64,000 nucleotides of DNA from Burkholderia anthina (GTDB lineage Bacteria > Pseudomonadota > Gammaproteobacteria > Burkholderiales > Burkholderiaceae). The notes beneath the pieces are model-generated. The model was not told the origin of the DNA. It did not search any database and saw nothing but the letters and a program-made list of their open reading frames with translations. Position 1 is the first letter of the stretch. Each line of letters opens with the position of its first letter. The stretch lies in contig NZ_LNJP01000004.1 in the NCBI RefSeq assembly GCF_001547525.1, forward strand, positions 186,001-250,000. Direction: 5' to 3'. A program made the translations under genes and the position numbers. Shown piece by piece: positions 1 to 7,469 of this stretch.

Positions 1-32
1 TTCCCGTTCAGGCGCGCGACACCGGCCGCAGA

Positions 33-1328
33 TCAGTCGATTCCGTGAAACACCGCATCCTCCGGCCCCAGGTATGCCGGCGGGCGCCATGTCGCGTCGC
101 GCATCGAATGCTGGACGAGATTCTCGACGCCCAGCAGCACCGCGAAGATCGCCATCCGCACCGGAATGCCGTTGTCGGTCTGCCGGAAGATCGCGAGACG
201 CGGGTCGCGGTTCAGGTCGACCGACAGGTCGTTCGCGCCGGGCCGGCTGTCGCGCGGCAGCGGGTGCATGATCAGCGTGTCGGGCTTGCACACCGAGTCG
301 ACGAGCGCCTGGTTGATCTGGAAATCCGGCGTATAGCCTTCGAACGACTCGTCGGTGAAGCGCTCCTTCTGGATCCGCGTCGCGTAGACCACGTCCGCGC
401 CGCGCAAGCCCGCCGCGAGATCGTTCGTCTGCTCGACCGCGTGGCCGTTCGTCGAAATCTGGTCGACGATGTACGCCGGCATCTCGAGCGTCGGCGGCGA
501 CACGAGCGTGAACTTCAGCCCGCGGTACAGCGCGAGCAGCTTGACAAGCGAGTGCACGGTGCGGCCGTACTTCAGGTCGCCGACCAGCGCGATGTGCGCG
601 CCGTCGACGATCTTGCCGAGCCGCGAAAACTCGCGCTGGATCGTGTAGAGGTCGAGCAGCGCCTGGCTCGGGTGCTCGCCGGGGCCGTCGCCGCCGTTGA
701 TCACCGGCAGGTTGGTCGCCCGTGCGAATTCGGCCACCGAGCCTTTTTCCGGATGGCGGATCACGAGCGCGTCGACGTAGCCGGCCATCACGCGGCTCGT
801 GTCGTAGATCGATTCGCCCTTCGCCATCGACGAGAACGTGAAGCCCGTCGTGTCGCACACCGAGCCGCCGAGCCGGCAGAAGGCCGCGCCGAACGACACG
901 CGCGTGCGCGTGCTGGCCTCGAAGAACAGGTTGCCGAGCACGGCGCCTTCGAGCACGCGTGAAATCTTGTGACGCCGCGCGATCGGCTGCATGACGTCCG
1001 CCACGCGGAACAGCGCCTCGACCGAATCCCGCGAAAACTGGTCGACCGAGATCAATTGCGGCTTGCCTTCGAACAGGAACTGCTTCGCGAGCCCTTGTTT
1101 GTCTACGCTTTGCGTATAGTTCTCGCCATCCGGCGCCGAACGCTCGACGATTTCCGACACGAAGCGCTCGACGATCTCGGGCATCCCGCGCGATTCCTGC
1201 GAATCGTCCGGAAGCAGCCACGTATCCAGCGCGCGGCGGCTGACGCCGATGCGATTCGCGAATGCCTCGCGGGTCATGTTGAGGCGGCGCATCGCGTCGC
1301 GGAGGAAGGCTTGCTGGGGAACGGTCAT
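33..1328 (-). CDS. pyrB: Aspartate carbamoyltransferase with N-terminal helix-turn-helix domain
   Basis: Catalyses carbamoyl phosphate + L-aspartate to N-carbamoyl-aspartate, the committed step of pyrimidine synthesis. The 431-aa protein is about 120 residues longer than E. coli PyrB (311 aa). Residues ~85-431 are the ATCase: carbamoyl-phosphate loop STRTR (139-143), the GDLKYGRTVHSL stretch, and HPLPR near the C-terminus. Residues ~12-40 (LNMTREAFANRIGVSRRALD) read as a phage-repressor-like helix-turn-helix, joined by a ~45-residue linker. The start at 1328 is chosen because AGGAG (1335-1339) sits 6 bases upstream; an in-frame extension to 1583 runs through the promoter and is not believed. 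No pyrC or pyrI-like gene is adjacent. The enzyme call is secure; a DNA-binding role is inference from the HTH and the upstream dyad. Confidence 0.93.
   Translation of the reverse strand: MTVPQQAFLRDAMRRLNMTREAFANRIGVSRRALDTWLLPDDSQESRGMPEIVERFVSEIVERSAPDGENYTQSVDKQGLAKQFLFEGKPQLISVDQFSRDSVEALFRVADVMQPIARRHKISRVLEGAVLGNLFFEASTRTRVSFGAAFCRLGGSVCDTTGFTFSSMAKGESIYDTSRVMAGYVDALVIRHPEKGSVAEFARATNLPVINGGDGPGEHPSQALLDLYTIQREFSRLGKIVDGAHIALVGDLKYGRTVHSLVKLLALYRGLKFTLVSPPTLEMPAYIVDQISTNGHAVEQTNDLAAGLRGADVVYATRIQKERFTDESFEGYTPDFQINQALVDSVCKPDTLIMHPLPRDSRPGANDLSVDLNRDPRLAIFRQTDNGIPVRMAIFAVLLGVENLVQHSMRDATWRPPAYLGPEDAVFHGID
1104..1116. promoter_or_regulatory. Second, intragenic copy of the pyrB dyad core
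   Basis: TACGC-N3-GCGTA lies within pyrB codons 71-75, in the linker between the HTH and catalytic domains. It has the same core and 3-base spacing as the perfect dyad upstream of pyrB (1348-1368), but the outer bases are only partly symmetric. It may be an auxiliary operator or chance. Confidence 0.35.
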
Positions 1329-1347
1329 CGGCGGCTCCTGGGCGGAA

Positions 1348-1368
1348 AATATACGCGGTGCGTATATT
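1348..1368. promoter_or_regulatory. Perfect inverted repeat, candidate operator of the HTH-PyrB
   Basis: AATATACGC-N3-GCGTATATT is a perfect 9-3-9 palindrome, 19 bases upstream of the pyrB start codon. It overlaps the predicted -10 hexamer and transcription start, so a protein bound here would block initiation. The HTH domain of the adjacent ATCase is the obvious candidate ligand (inference). Confidence 0.6.
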
Positions 1369-1391
1369 AGTTTCTGCCGCGATGAAGTCAA
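1364..1391 (-). promoter_or_regulatory. Predicted sigma70-type promoter of pyrB
   Basis: On the minus strand, TTGACT (complement of 1386-1391) is followed after 16 bases by TAATAT (complement of 1364-1369). The -10 hexamer runs into the 21-bp palindrome at 1348-1368. Start-codon distance (about 30 bases from the expected +1) is normal. Confidence 0.5.
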
Positions 1392-1443
1392 GAAAAATCT
1401 GTGCGCACAGCGGGTGTGGCGCATGACACTCGACGCGGCCGTA

Positions 1444-1472
1444 CTGGCGCGCGGCGCGCGTCTCCGTATAAT
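1444..1472 (+). promoter_or_regulatory. Predicted promoter of the entericidin gene
   Basis: A consensus -10 hexamer TATAAT is at 1467-1472, about 90 bases before the entericidin start codon. The base run 17 upstream (CTGGCG, 1444-1449) is a poor -35, so the promoter may need an activator or another sigma factor. Confidence 0.35.
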
Positions 1473-1561
1473 CAGGTCAGGCCCCGTGTCCGGCAGCGTG
1501 CCGGGCGCCGCGCCGCACACGATTCGCCCGGTCGGGCTTGTTGATTCGAAGGAGAATGAGA

Positions 1562-1696
1562 ATGACGCGTACGATTGCTGCAATGCTGCTGGTGGTGACC
1601 GCCGCGCTCGCCGGTTGCAATACCGTCGCCGGCGTGGGCCAGGACATTTCGAAGGGCGGCCAGGCGATCAGCGATTCGGCTGAAAAGGCCAAGTAA
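1562..1696 (+). CDS. Entericidin-type small lipoprotein
   Basis: A 44-aa protein with a hydrophobic signal (residues 1-18), lipobox LAGC (Cys19), and a short polar tail ending in SAEKAK. This is the layout of the EcnA/EcnB entericidin family: small membrane-anchored lipoproteins linked in E. coli to stationary-phase lysis (EcnB) and its antidote (EcnA). Start at 1562 is favoured because GGAG (1551-1554) is 7 bases upstream; an in-frame ATG at 1556 is too close to the SD. It stands alone, divergent from pyrB, and is followed by a strong terminator. Which of EcnA or EcnB it resembles cannot be settled by eye. Confidence 0.8.
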   Translation: MTRTIAAMLLVVTAALAGCNTVAGVGQDISKGGQAISDSAEKAK

Positions 1697-1720
1697 GCCG
1701 ACCGGTTCCGGCATGCAGAA

Positions 1721-1766
1721 GGCGCCGGGCCTTCCCGCGATGGCGGGGCGGCCCGGCGCCTTTTTT
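1721..1766 (+). terminator. Rho-independent terminator after the entericidin gene
   Basis: GGCGCCGGGCC (1721-1731) pairs with GGCCCGGCGCC (1750-1760), followed by six T residues. Confidence 0.85.
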
Positions 1767-1790
1767 GCGTACGAATCGATGCCGCCGGCG

Positions 1791-2339
1791 TCAGGCGCGT
1801 TCCACGAACGCGTAGCGGCCCTCGACCTTGCGCGGCGTGAACCAGCCGTAGTCGGGGAACAACCGGTTGCGGACGAACCAGACATAACCGACCAGCGCGG
1901 CCGTGATCGCGAGGCTCGGCAGCGCGGCGGACGGATCCCGCCCGAGATCGGCGACGGTCTTCGGCATCTGCAGCAGCGACAACAGGATGAACGCGTGATA
2001 TGCGCCGACACGATGGGTCGCAAAGCCCCAGATGAACAGCAGCGACAGCGGCACGGTCAACGCCAGGAAGGCGGTGACCAGGACGCCGCCGGCGCCGGAC
2101 GCGAGGAAGTAGTATGCAAGCATCAGGCTGATGACCAACTGCGCGATGCCGAGCGCGATCAGGATCCGGATGTGTATCTTGTTCTTGCGGCAGCGTTCAG
2201 GGTCGGGGCGCGACGCGATCAGGTGCGCGAGCACGCGATCCTTGAGCCCTTGCCCGGATAGCTCGGCCAGTGCGTCGGCCTTCCTCGTTCCCGCGGACAG
2301 CAGCACCGCGATTCTTGTTTTGGCTTCCTTCCTGTTCAT
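1791..2339 (-). CDS. Conserved hypothetical inner-membrane protein
   Basis: A 182-aa protein of unknown function. The N-terminal ~55 residues are charged and cytosolic-looking (MNRKEAKTRIAVLLS...), followed by about four hydrophobic segments between residues ~60 and 155 (starting IRILIALGIAQLVISLML) and a basic C-terminal tail. I chose ATG 2339 over the longer in-frame start at 2396 because the extra 19 residues are unlike a protein start and cross a short inverted repeat. It is transcribed leftward away from the EamA gene, alone. The N-terminal portion could be a small regulatory module, but I do not recognise it. Confidence 0.65.
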   Translation of the reverse strand: MNRKEAKTRIAVLLSAGTRKADALAELSGQGLKDRVLAHLIASRPDPERCRKNKIHIRILIALGIAQLVISLMLAYYFLASGAGGVLVTAFLALTVPLSLLFIWGFATHRVGAYHAFILLSLLQMPKTVADLGRDPSAALPSLAITAALVGYVWFVRNRLFPDYGWFTPRKVEGRYAFVERA

Positions 2340-2397
2340 TGCGTGGCGGAGTGTTGTTCGATGATGGTCAAAGGGCCGGCCACGCGAATATTGCATC

Positions 2398-2415
2398 TTG
2401 CGCAGTCGTGCGCAA
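2398..2415. promoter_or_regulatory. Short inverted repeat upstream of the membrane-protein gene
   Basis: TTGCGCA-N4-TGCGCAA, a perfect 7-4-7 dyad about 60 bases upstream of the start at 2339. It is in the right place for an operator; no obvious regulator gene is adjacent. Confidence 0.3.
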
Positions 2416-2538
2416 CGGTTTTGCGGTGCGCGGACACATTCCTACAGTCGCCCGCCATGTGACGGAAAGGCTGGATCGACGAGCGCTGCGACGTCGACGG
2501 AGGCGCCGCCGTCTCCGCGGGGACGCGACGAACGCGAG

Positions 2539-3471
2539 TCAGTCGGCGGCGGCCTGCGCGGCGCGCGCGGCGAGCGATTCGACGGGCGGCTCGCGCCGTC
2601 GCATCGCGCCGACGAGCATGCCGGCGACGACGAGCGCGATGCCGGCGACACGTGTGCCGGTCAGCGTTTCGCCGAACAGCGCGACCGCGAACAGCACGGC
2701 CGAAACCGGCGCGACCGCGGTGAACAGGGCCGCCTCGGTGCCGCTCGTGCGCGCCGAGCCCGCATACCAGCACAGGTAACCCAGCACGGTCGGAATCAAT
2801 GCGTAGTAGGCGATCGCCGACACGGCGCCGACGGTCCAGCCGCTCGCCACCGCATGCCATTCGAACGCGGCCGGCACGAGTGCGAGCACGAAGCCGAGGC
2901 CCGACATCGCGGTGGATAGCGCAAGCGGCGGCAACGGCGCGGCAAGCCGACGGTTGAGCAGGATGAAGACCGCTTCGCATGCGACGGCCGCCAGCACCAG
3001 CGCATCGCCAACGAGCGTTTGCAGCGACGGCATCGCATGGCCCGGCGCGAACGTGACGAACAGCACGCCGGCCGTGGCGAGCGCGGCGGCCAGCCAGTCG
3101 CGCGGCGTCTGCCGCTCGCGCAGCACGACGGCCGCGATCAGCGTCGACATGGCCGGCAACGTGCCGAGCATTACGCCGGCATCGAGCGGCGACGACAGTT
3201 TCGTGCCGCTGATCAGCAGCACCGTATAGCCGACGCCACCCGCCGCCGCCTGAATGACGAGCAGCACGGCATCGCGTGCGCAAATGCGTGGCCAGCGCAT
3301 GCGCTGCGCGCGCATCATCGCGAACAGCAACGGGGTCGCGATCAGGAAGCGCAGCGCGGTGGCCGCGAACGGCGGCAGGCCGCCGGCCGCGAGACGGCTC
3401 GCGATGACGGTGCTGCCGACGCCCGCCATCGCGGCGGCGAGATAGAGATAGCCGATCAGTCGTGTCTTCAT
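2539..3471 (-). CDS. EamA/DMT-family transporter (metabolite exporter)
   Basis: A 310-aa inner-membrane protein with about ten hydrophobic segments in two repeated halves, the DMT superfamily layout. Typical pieces are the second-helix stretch PPFAATALRFLIATPLLFAM near the N-terminus and, in the second half, YYALIPTVLGYLCWYAG and VAPVSAVLFAVALFGETLTG. Such proteins usually export amino acids or other small metabolites; the substrate is not deducible. An alternative start at 3480 adds MQR; neither has a clear SD. It lies 185 bases downstream of an AraC-type regulator on the same strand, which probably controls it. Confidence 0.82.
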   Translation of the reverse strand: MKTRLIGYLYLAAAMAGVGSTVIASRLAAGGLPPFAATALRFLIATPLLFAMMRAQRMRWPRICARDAVLLVIQAAAGGVGYTVLLISGTKLSSPLDAGVMLGTLPAMSTLIAAVVLRERQTPRDWLAAALATAGVLFVTFAPGHAMPSLQTLVGDALVLAAVACEAVFILLNRRLAAPLPPLALSTAMSGLGFVLALVPAAFEWHAVASGWTVGAVSAIAYYALIPTVLGYLCWYAGSARTSGTEAALFTAVAPVSAVLFAVALFGETLTGTRVAGIALVVAGMLVGAMRRREPPVESLAARAAQAAAD

Positions 3472-3656
3472 GCGCTGCATCGTCGTGTATGGCGGCAACG
3501 TGCGTCTTGAACGAAATTGCAGCCAGGGACTGGACTGACGGTGGCGAACCGTCGGCTTGCGCTGACGCAACAGGTCGCGGTGGCCTTCGAGGGGGTAGTC
3601 GCTTTCGAACGCAGTGCGCCCGGCGCCCCCGGGCGTTGCGCGGCCGACGGCGTTAC

Positions 3657-4451
3657 TCAACCCGCTTGCGTAAACCGCCCCGGCGTGATGCCGAACTGGC
3701 GCGCGAATGCGCGCGTCAGGTGGCTCTGATCGGCGAAGCCGGCTTCGGCCGCGGCATCGGCGATCGGCAGGCCGCTGGCCAGCAGCGCGCGCGCCAGCCG
3801 CGTGCGCGACTGAACCAGGTATGCATGCGGCGTGATGCCGAGCTCGCGCGCAAAGCCGCGCAGCAACTGGAAGCGGCTGACGCCGCTCAACTCGGCCAGC
3901 TCGGCGAGCGACACGGGTGCGGCCGGCGCCGCGTCGAGCCGCTCCCGCGCGGCGTGGACCGCCGGCGCGACGCCGGCCGCCGGCAGCGTGCGGCTTGCGT
4001 GCCGGGCGAGCAACCCGGCGACGAGCATGACGAGCGCTTCGTCGCGGGCCAGCGGCTGGGTTTCGCCTGCCACGATGCGCGCATGCAGCCTGCCGACGGC
4101 GGCCGCAAGCCGCGTGTCGCGCACGGCCGGATGCGCAAGCTCGACGCCGCCGAGGCCTTCTTCCGCCGCGACGCCCGCGACCAGCGCGGGGGCGAGATAG
4201 AGCATCCGCCAGCGCCGCCCGGTGCCGGCCTCGAGCGGCGAGCCGTCGTGCACCTCGCCCGGGTTGACCATGATTGCGTCGCCTGCGAGCGCGTCGACCT
4301 GACCGCGGCCGCTCCACGACCGGTGCGCACCGCTGACGATCACGCCGACCCCGAATTCGTCGTGCGCGTGGCGCGGAAACGCGCGGTCGGACTCGAGGCT
4401 GATTGCCTCGATGCCTTCGCCGGTGCGTCGGTAATGGATGACACGGTGCAT
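3657..4451 (-). CDS. AraC-family transcriptional regulator
   Basis: A 264-aa regulator. Residues ~1-100 form a cupin-like sensor with the usual RHAHDEFGVGVI metal/effector strand and the PGEVHDG turn. Residues ~165-262 are the AraC double helix-turn-helix: SLAELAELSGVSRFQLLRGF is the first HTH and the stretch DAAAEAGFADQSHLTRAF the second, ending in FGITPGRF. It is upstream of, and co-oriented with, the EamA transporter, and divergent from moaF. AraC regulators paired with EamA/LysE-type exporters commonly activate the exporter. The effector is unknown. Confidence 0.88.
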   Translation of the reverse strand: MHRVIHYRRTGEGIEAISLESDRAFPRHAHDEFGVGVIVSGAHRSWSGRGQVDALAGDAIMVNPGEVHDGSPLEAGTGRRWRMLYLAPALVAGVAAEEGLGGVELAHPAVRDTRLAAAVGRLHARIVAGETQPLARDEALVMLVAGLLARHASRTLPAAGVAPAVHAARERLDAAPAAPVSLAELAELSGVSRFQLLRGFARELGITPHAYLVQSRTRLARALLASGLPIADAAAEAGFADQSHLTRAFARQFGITPGRFTQAG

Positions 4452-4621
4452 GTGCGCTCCTCGCGCCGGGTGCGGCGCGGATCACGTGCACTTTAGCGTG
4501 TTCCGGCGCCGCGCGCCCTTCATCCTTTTGGCCGATACCGCGCGGCGCGCGCAGCCCGCACCATGTGCGCATGAGCAGCGTACACGGCCCGCCGGGCCTG
4601 AGGCTGCGCGGGAGGCGGCAG

Positions 4622-5455
4622 GTGGAACGACAGGATCCGGTATTCATTCAGGTGGGTGCGCTCGCGGACGGCTTCGCGCCCGAGGCGAACATCCTCGCAT
4701 CCGTCGACGCGCTCGTCGGGCGGACGCTGACGCTCGTCGACGCATCGGGCGCGTGGCGCGTCCATACGTTCGAGCCGGGCGCGCTGCAGTGGCGCGACGC
4801 GGTGGCCGATACGGGCGGCCGCGCGCCGTGCCGCGTGACGCGGCTGCGCGACGGGCTGTACTTCGTCGACTACATCGATGCCACCGCTCGGGCGACATCG
4901 GTCAGCCTCGTGATCGATCTCGACAACGGCGTGTGGACGTCGGTCGTCGGTACGTTGCCGACGGAAGCCGACACGCGCATCGATGCGTTCACGCGCGTCG
5001 CGCGCGGGCTGCCGCTGACGGCCGTCGACGCGCAATTCCGGCATGGCACGCTCGGCGGCCACGCCGAGCCGGGCCCGCTTCACGCGCCCACGCGCGAGCT
5101 GATCGGCAAACGCACGATGTATCGCTACAGCCCGACCGAATGCTACGAGCACATCTACCTGAACGAGAATTTCTACGCATGGCAGTGTCTGCAGGGCGTC
5201 GAAGGCGGGCTGGCCGATGTCGACCGCTGTCATTACTTCAAGATTGCGGACGAGCTGTATCTGTTCGTGTGGCGCGAAAAGGTGGTGCCGACGCTCGGCG
5301 TCGTGCTGATCGACCTCGCGCAACGCAAGACCGACGGCAAGATCTTCGGCTATCAGGGCGGCGATTTCGGCACGCTGTCGAATTTCCCGGTCGGCGCTTA
5401 CGCGCAGGTGCTGAACGAAACCGTGCATCCGCTCGGCGACGAGGCGCAGCGATGA
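4622..5455 (+). CDS. MoaF-family protein
   Basis: A 277-aa cytosolic protein with an N-terminal MoaF domain (PVFIQVGALADGFAPEANIL at the very start) and a MoaF C-terminal domain (conserved YRYSPTECYEHIYLNENFY, then CHYFKIADELYLFVWREK). The first biochemical context for this family was the monoamine (moa) regulon of Klebsiella aerogenes, where moaF is next to an SDR gene, as here; the label 'molybdenum cofactor biosynthesis F' seems a naming accident. GTG 4622 is chosen because GGAGG (4611-4615) is 6 bases upstream and family similarity starts right after it; ATG 4571 adds 17 arginine/glycine-rich residues. The stop overlaps the next gene's start (ATGA). Confidence 0.8.
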   Translation: MERQDPVFIQVGALADGFAPEANILASVDALVGRTLTLVDASGAWRVHTFEPGALQWRDAVADTGGRAPCRVTRLRDGLYFVDYIDATARATSVSLVIDLDNGVWTSVVGTLPTEADTRIDAFTRVARGLPLTAVDAQFRHGTLGGHAEPGPLHAPTRELIGKRTMYRYSPTECYEHIYLNENFYAWQCLQGVEGGLADVDRCHYFKIADELYLFVWREKVVPTLGVVLIDLAQRKTDGKIFGYQGGDFGTLSNFPVGAYAQVLNETVHPLGDEAQR

Positions 5456-6261
5456 CTGCCGTGCGGGGCAGCGGCCGCCTGCATGCGGATTTCAGCGGGC
5501 GCGTCGTGCTCGTCACGGGCGCCGCGCAAGGAATCGGCGCGGCGATCGCGCGCCGTTTCGCGGAATCCGGCGCATTCGTCGCCGTGGCCGACCTGAACGG
5601 CGACGCGGCGGCCGTGCAGGCCGACGCGCTGGCGAGCGCGGGCGGCGAAGCGCGCGCGTATCGGGTCGATGCCGCAAGCCGGGACGAACTGGATGCGCTC
5701 GTTGCGGCCGTCGAGCGCGACGGCGGCCGGCTCGATGTCGTCGTCCACAATGCCGCGTATTTTCCATTGACGCCGTTCACGCGGATCGACGAGCCGACGC
5801 TCGAGCGCACGCTGTCGGTCAACCTGTCGGCGCTGTTCTGGCTTGCGCAGGCCGCATTGCCGGCCTTCGAGCGCGCGGGGGCCGGGCGGCTGCTCGTCAC
5901 GTCGTCGGTGACGGGGCCGCGCGTCGTCTATCCGGGGCTCGCGCATTACGCGGCGTCGAAGGCCGGCGTGAACGGCTTCATTCGGGCGGCGGCGCTGGAG
6001 CTGGCGCGTCGCAACGTGACGGTCAACGGCGTCGAACCGGGGATGATCCGCACGCCGGCGGCCGGCAATCTCGGCGACGCGTCCGTCGCGGCGCAGATCG
6101 CGCGCGACATTCCGCTCGCGCGGATGGGCGAGCCCGAGGACATCGCGAACGCGATGCTGTTTCTCGCATCGGCCGACGCGGCGTACATCACCGGGCAGAC
6201 GATCGTCGTCGACGGCGGCGCGACCTTGCCGGAGAGCGGGGCGGTGCTGGGCAACGGGTAG
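5452..6261 (+). CDS. Short-chain dehydrogenase/reductase (partner of MoaF)
   Basis: A 269-aa classical SDR. Cofactor motif TGAAQGIG (~residues 22-29), acidic residue after the second strand (VADLNG, suggesting NAD over NADP), HNAAY instead of the usual NNAG, catalytic Ser in TSSVTGP and YAASK. C-terminal GQTIVVDGGATLP is typical of the family. Translationally coupled to moaF through a 4-base ATGA overlap, so the two act together; in Klebsiella the equivalent pair is induced by monoamines. The substrate is unknown. Confidence 0.87.
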   Translation: MTAVRGSGRLHADFSGRVVLVTGAAQGIGAAIARRFAESGAFVAVADLNGDAAAVQADALASAGGEARAYRVDAASRDELDALVAAVERDGGRLDVVVHNAAYFPLTPFTRIDEPTLERTLSVNLSALFWLAQAALPAFERAGAGRLLVTSSVTGPRVVYPGLAHYAASKAGVNGFIRAAALELARRNVTVNGVEPGMIRTPAAGNLGDASVAAQIARDIPLARMGEPEDIANAMLFLASADAAYITGQTIVVDGGATLPESGAVLGNG

Positions 6262-6356
6262 CGGTGAGCCAGCGAGGGCATCGGTTTCGGCGAGGCCGTG
6301 CGGGCATCTGCGGACGGCCCGTATCATGAGGGCACGTGCCGCACGCCGTGCCGCGA

Positions 6357-7063
6357 CTACAGCCAGCCGTTGCGGATGAACTCGACGATCGAATAGCGGC
6401 GATGCTCGAGATCGTGCTGCCGGACGGCTTCGACGATGCGCGATACGCCATCCGCATAGGGTGTCGCGCCGGATACGCGCGATTCGAACTGCAGGCTGCA
6501 TGCGCCGTCGTCGATGCGTATCCGGTGAACCGCATGGCGGCCGAGCTGATCGTCGGGATGCCGAATTCGCTGCGCTGCACGGCCGGGTCGCGCACGGAGC
6601 GGATGTCTTCCGGCCGTACGCCGAGCGATTGGGCGATACCGACGGCCGTGCCGGGGACGGACGTCTTGCCGGCCTGATGCGATTCCGTCACGCCGATCTC
6701 GCAGTCGCGAAACAGGTGGCCGCTGGCTTCCAGCATGCACATGAACTTCAGCATCAGGATGTTCGTGTTCGGGCACAGCACGACCGGAAAGCCGTACGTC
6801 CCGGTTTCGAGGTCGGAGCCGGTCGACAACTCGACGAGCGGCGACGCGGTGGCCTGGCAGAATGCGATCGCGTCGGGGAGTTCGCGGCCCGAGCCGGCAT
6901 GGACGACGATCGTTCGGGCGTCGGTATGTCGGGCGTCGCTACGTCGGGCGTCGGTTCGCGCGCTGTCCGGCCACGGCATCACGCGGCAGGCGGCCGGGTC
7001 GAGCGTGTGCGAGCCGAGCAACTCGTTGGCGAGCTTGCCGGTTCCGATGACGAGTACTTGCAT
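6357..7063 (-). pseudogene. DapB-like reductase gene with a -1 frameshift
   Basis: The first ~168 codons from ATG 7063 (MQVLVIGTGKLANELL) resemble a short dihydrodipicolinate-reductase-like protein: Rossmann glycine motif GTGKLA, the loop PLVELSTGSDLE, PNTNILMLKF, and ESHQAGKTSVPGTA, the counterpart of the DapB substrate-binding loop. After FGIP the homologous C-terminus (DDQLGRHAVHRI ... EFIRNGWL) continues in another frame to the stop at 6357. Restoring one base in the C run (GGG on the + strand, 6555-6557) rejoins the frames and gives 235 aa. Either a real inactivating deletion or a sequencing error in a homopolymer. It does not look like the housekeeping dapB (too short, no lysine-gene neighbours). 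Confidence 0.75.
6914..6958. repeat. Three tandem 15-bp repeats inside the DapB-like gene
   Basis: Three near-identical copies of TCGGGCGTCGGTATG-like sequence, encoding a run of Thr/Ser-Asp-Ala-Arg repeats after residue ~35 of the DapB-like protein. Being a multiple of three, copy-number changes would keep frame. Confidence 0.8.
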
Positions 7064-7469
7064 GGGATTGACGGTTGAGATTGGGGAGGCGAGTCGGCGG
7101 TGGTACATGCCGTCGGGCAGGCGGGCTTGGTTGTCGTGCCGCGCGCCGCGCCTGGCGGACATCGCGCATTATGCCCGGCTGTCCGTTGGCGCGCTTGTCG
7201 GGCCGGGCATGGGGTGCCGCGGCGCATAGGCTCGCCGACGTCCAACCCTCGGCAATCCTCGGCAACCGATCTCTCCCGCGACGTTGCGATGTCCCGCGGC
7301 GTGTGGGCCGCGATCCGCTTCCTGACGCCGCCGGGCGGGCTCCCGCGCAACCAAAGCGAAACGGCCGAAACCGCATTACGGCACCCTCATCGCCGTGCGC
7401 ACGAACGCGTGAACGGCGCTACGCTGTCGGCATTTCAACCTATCACCCTCGATCCAGGAGAACACATCG
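7064..7469. other. Intergenic region without a convincing gene
   Basis: About 400 bases between the DapB-like gene (leftward) and the SDR at 7470 (rightward). The open frames here have no start with an SD and no recognisable protein. It must hold two divergent promoters. The SDR has GGAG at 7458-7461 ahead of its ATG. Confidence 0.5.

Noticed and set aside
1329-1583. 85-residue N-terminal extension of PyrB
   Set aside because: Would translate the promoter and operator; an SD is located just before ATG 1328.
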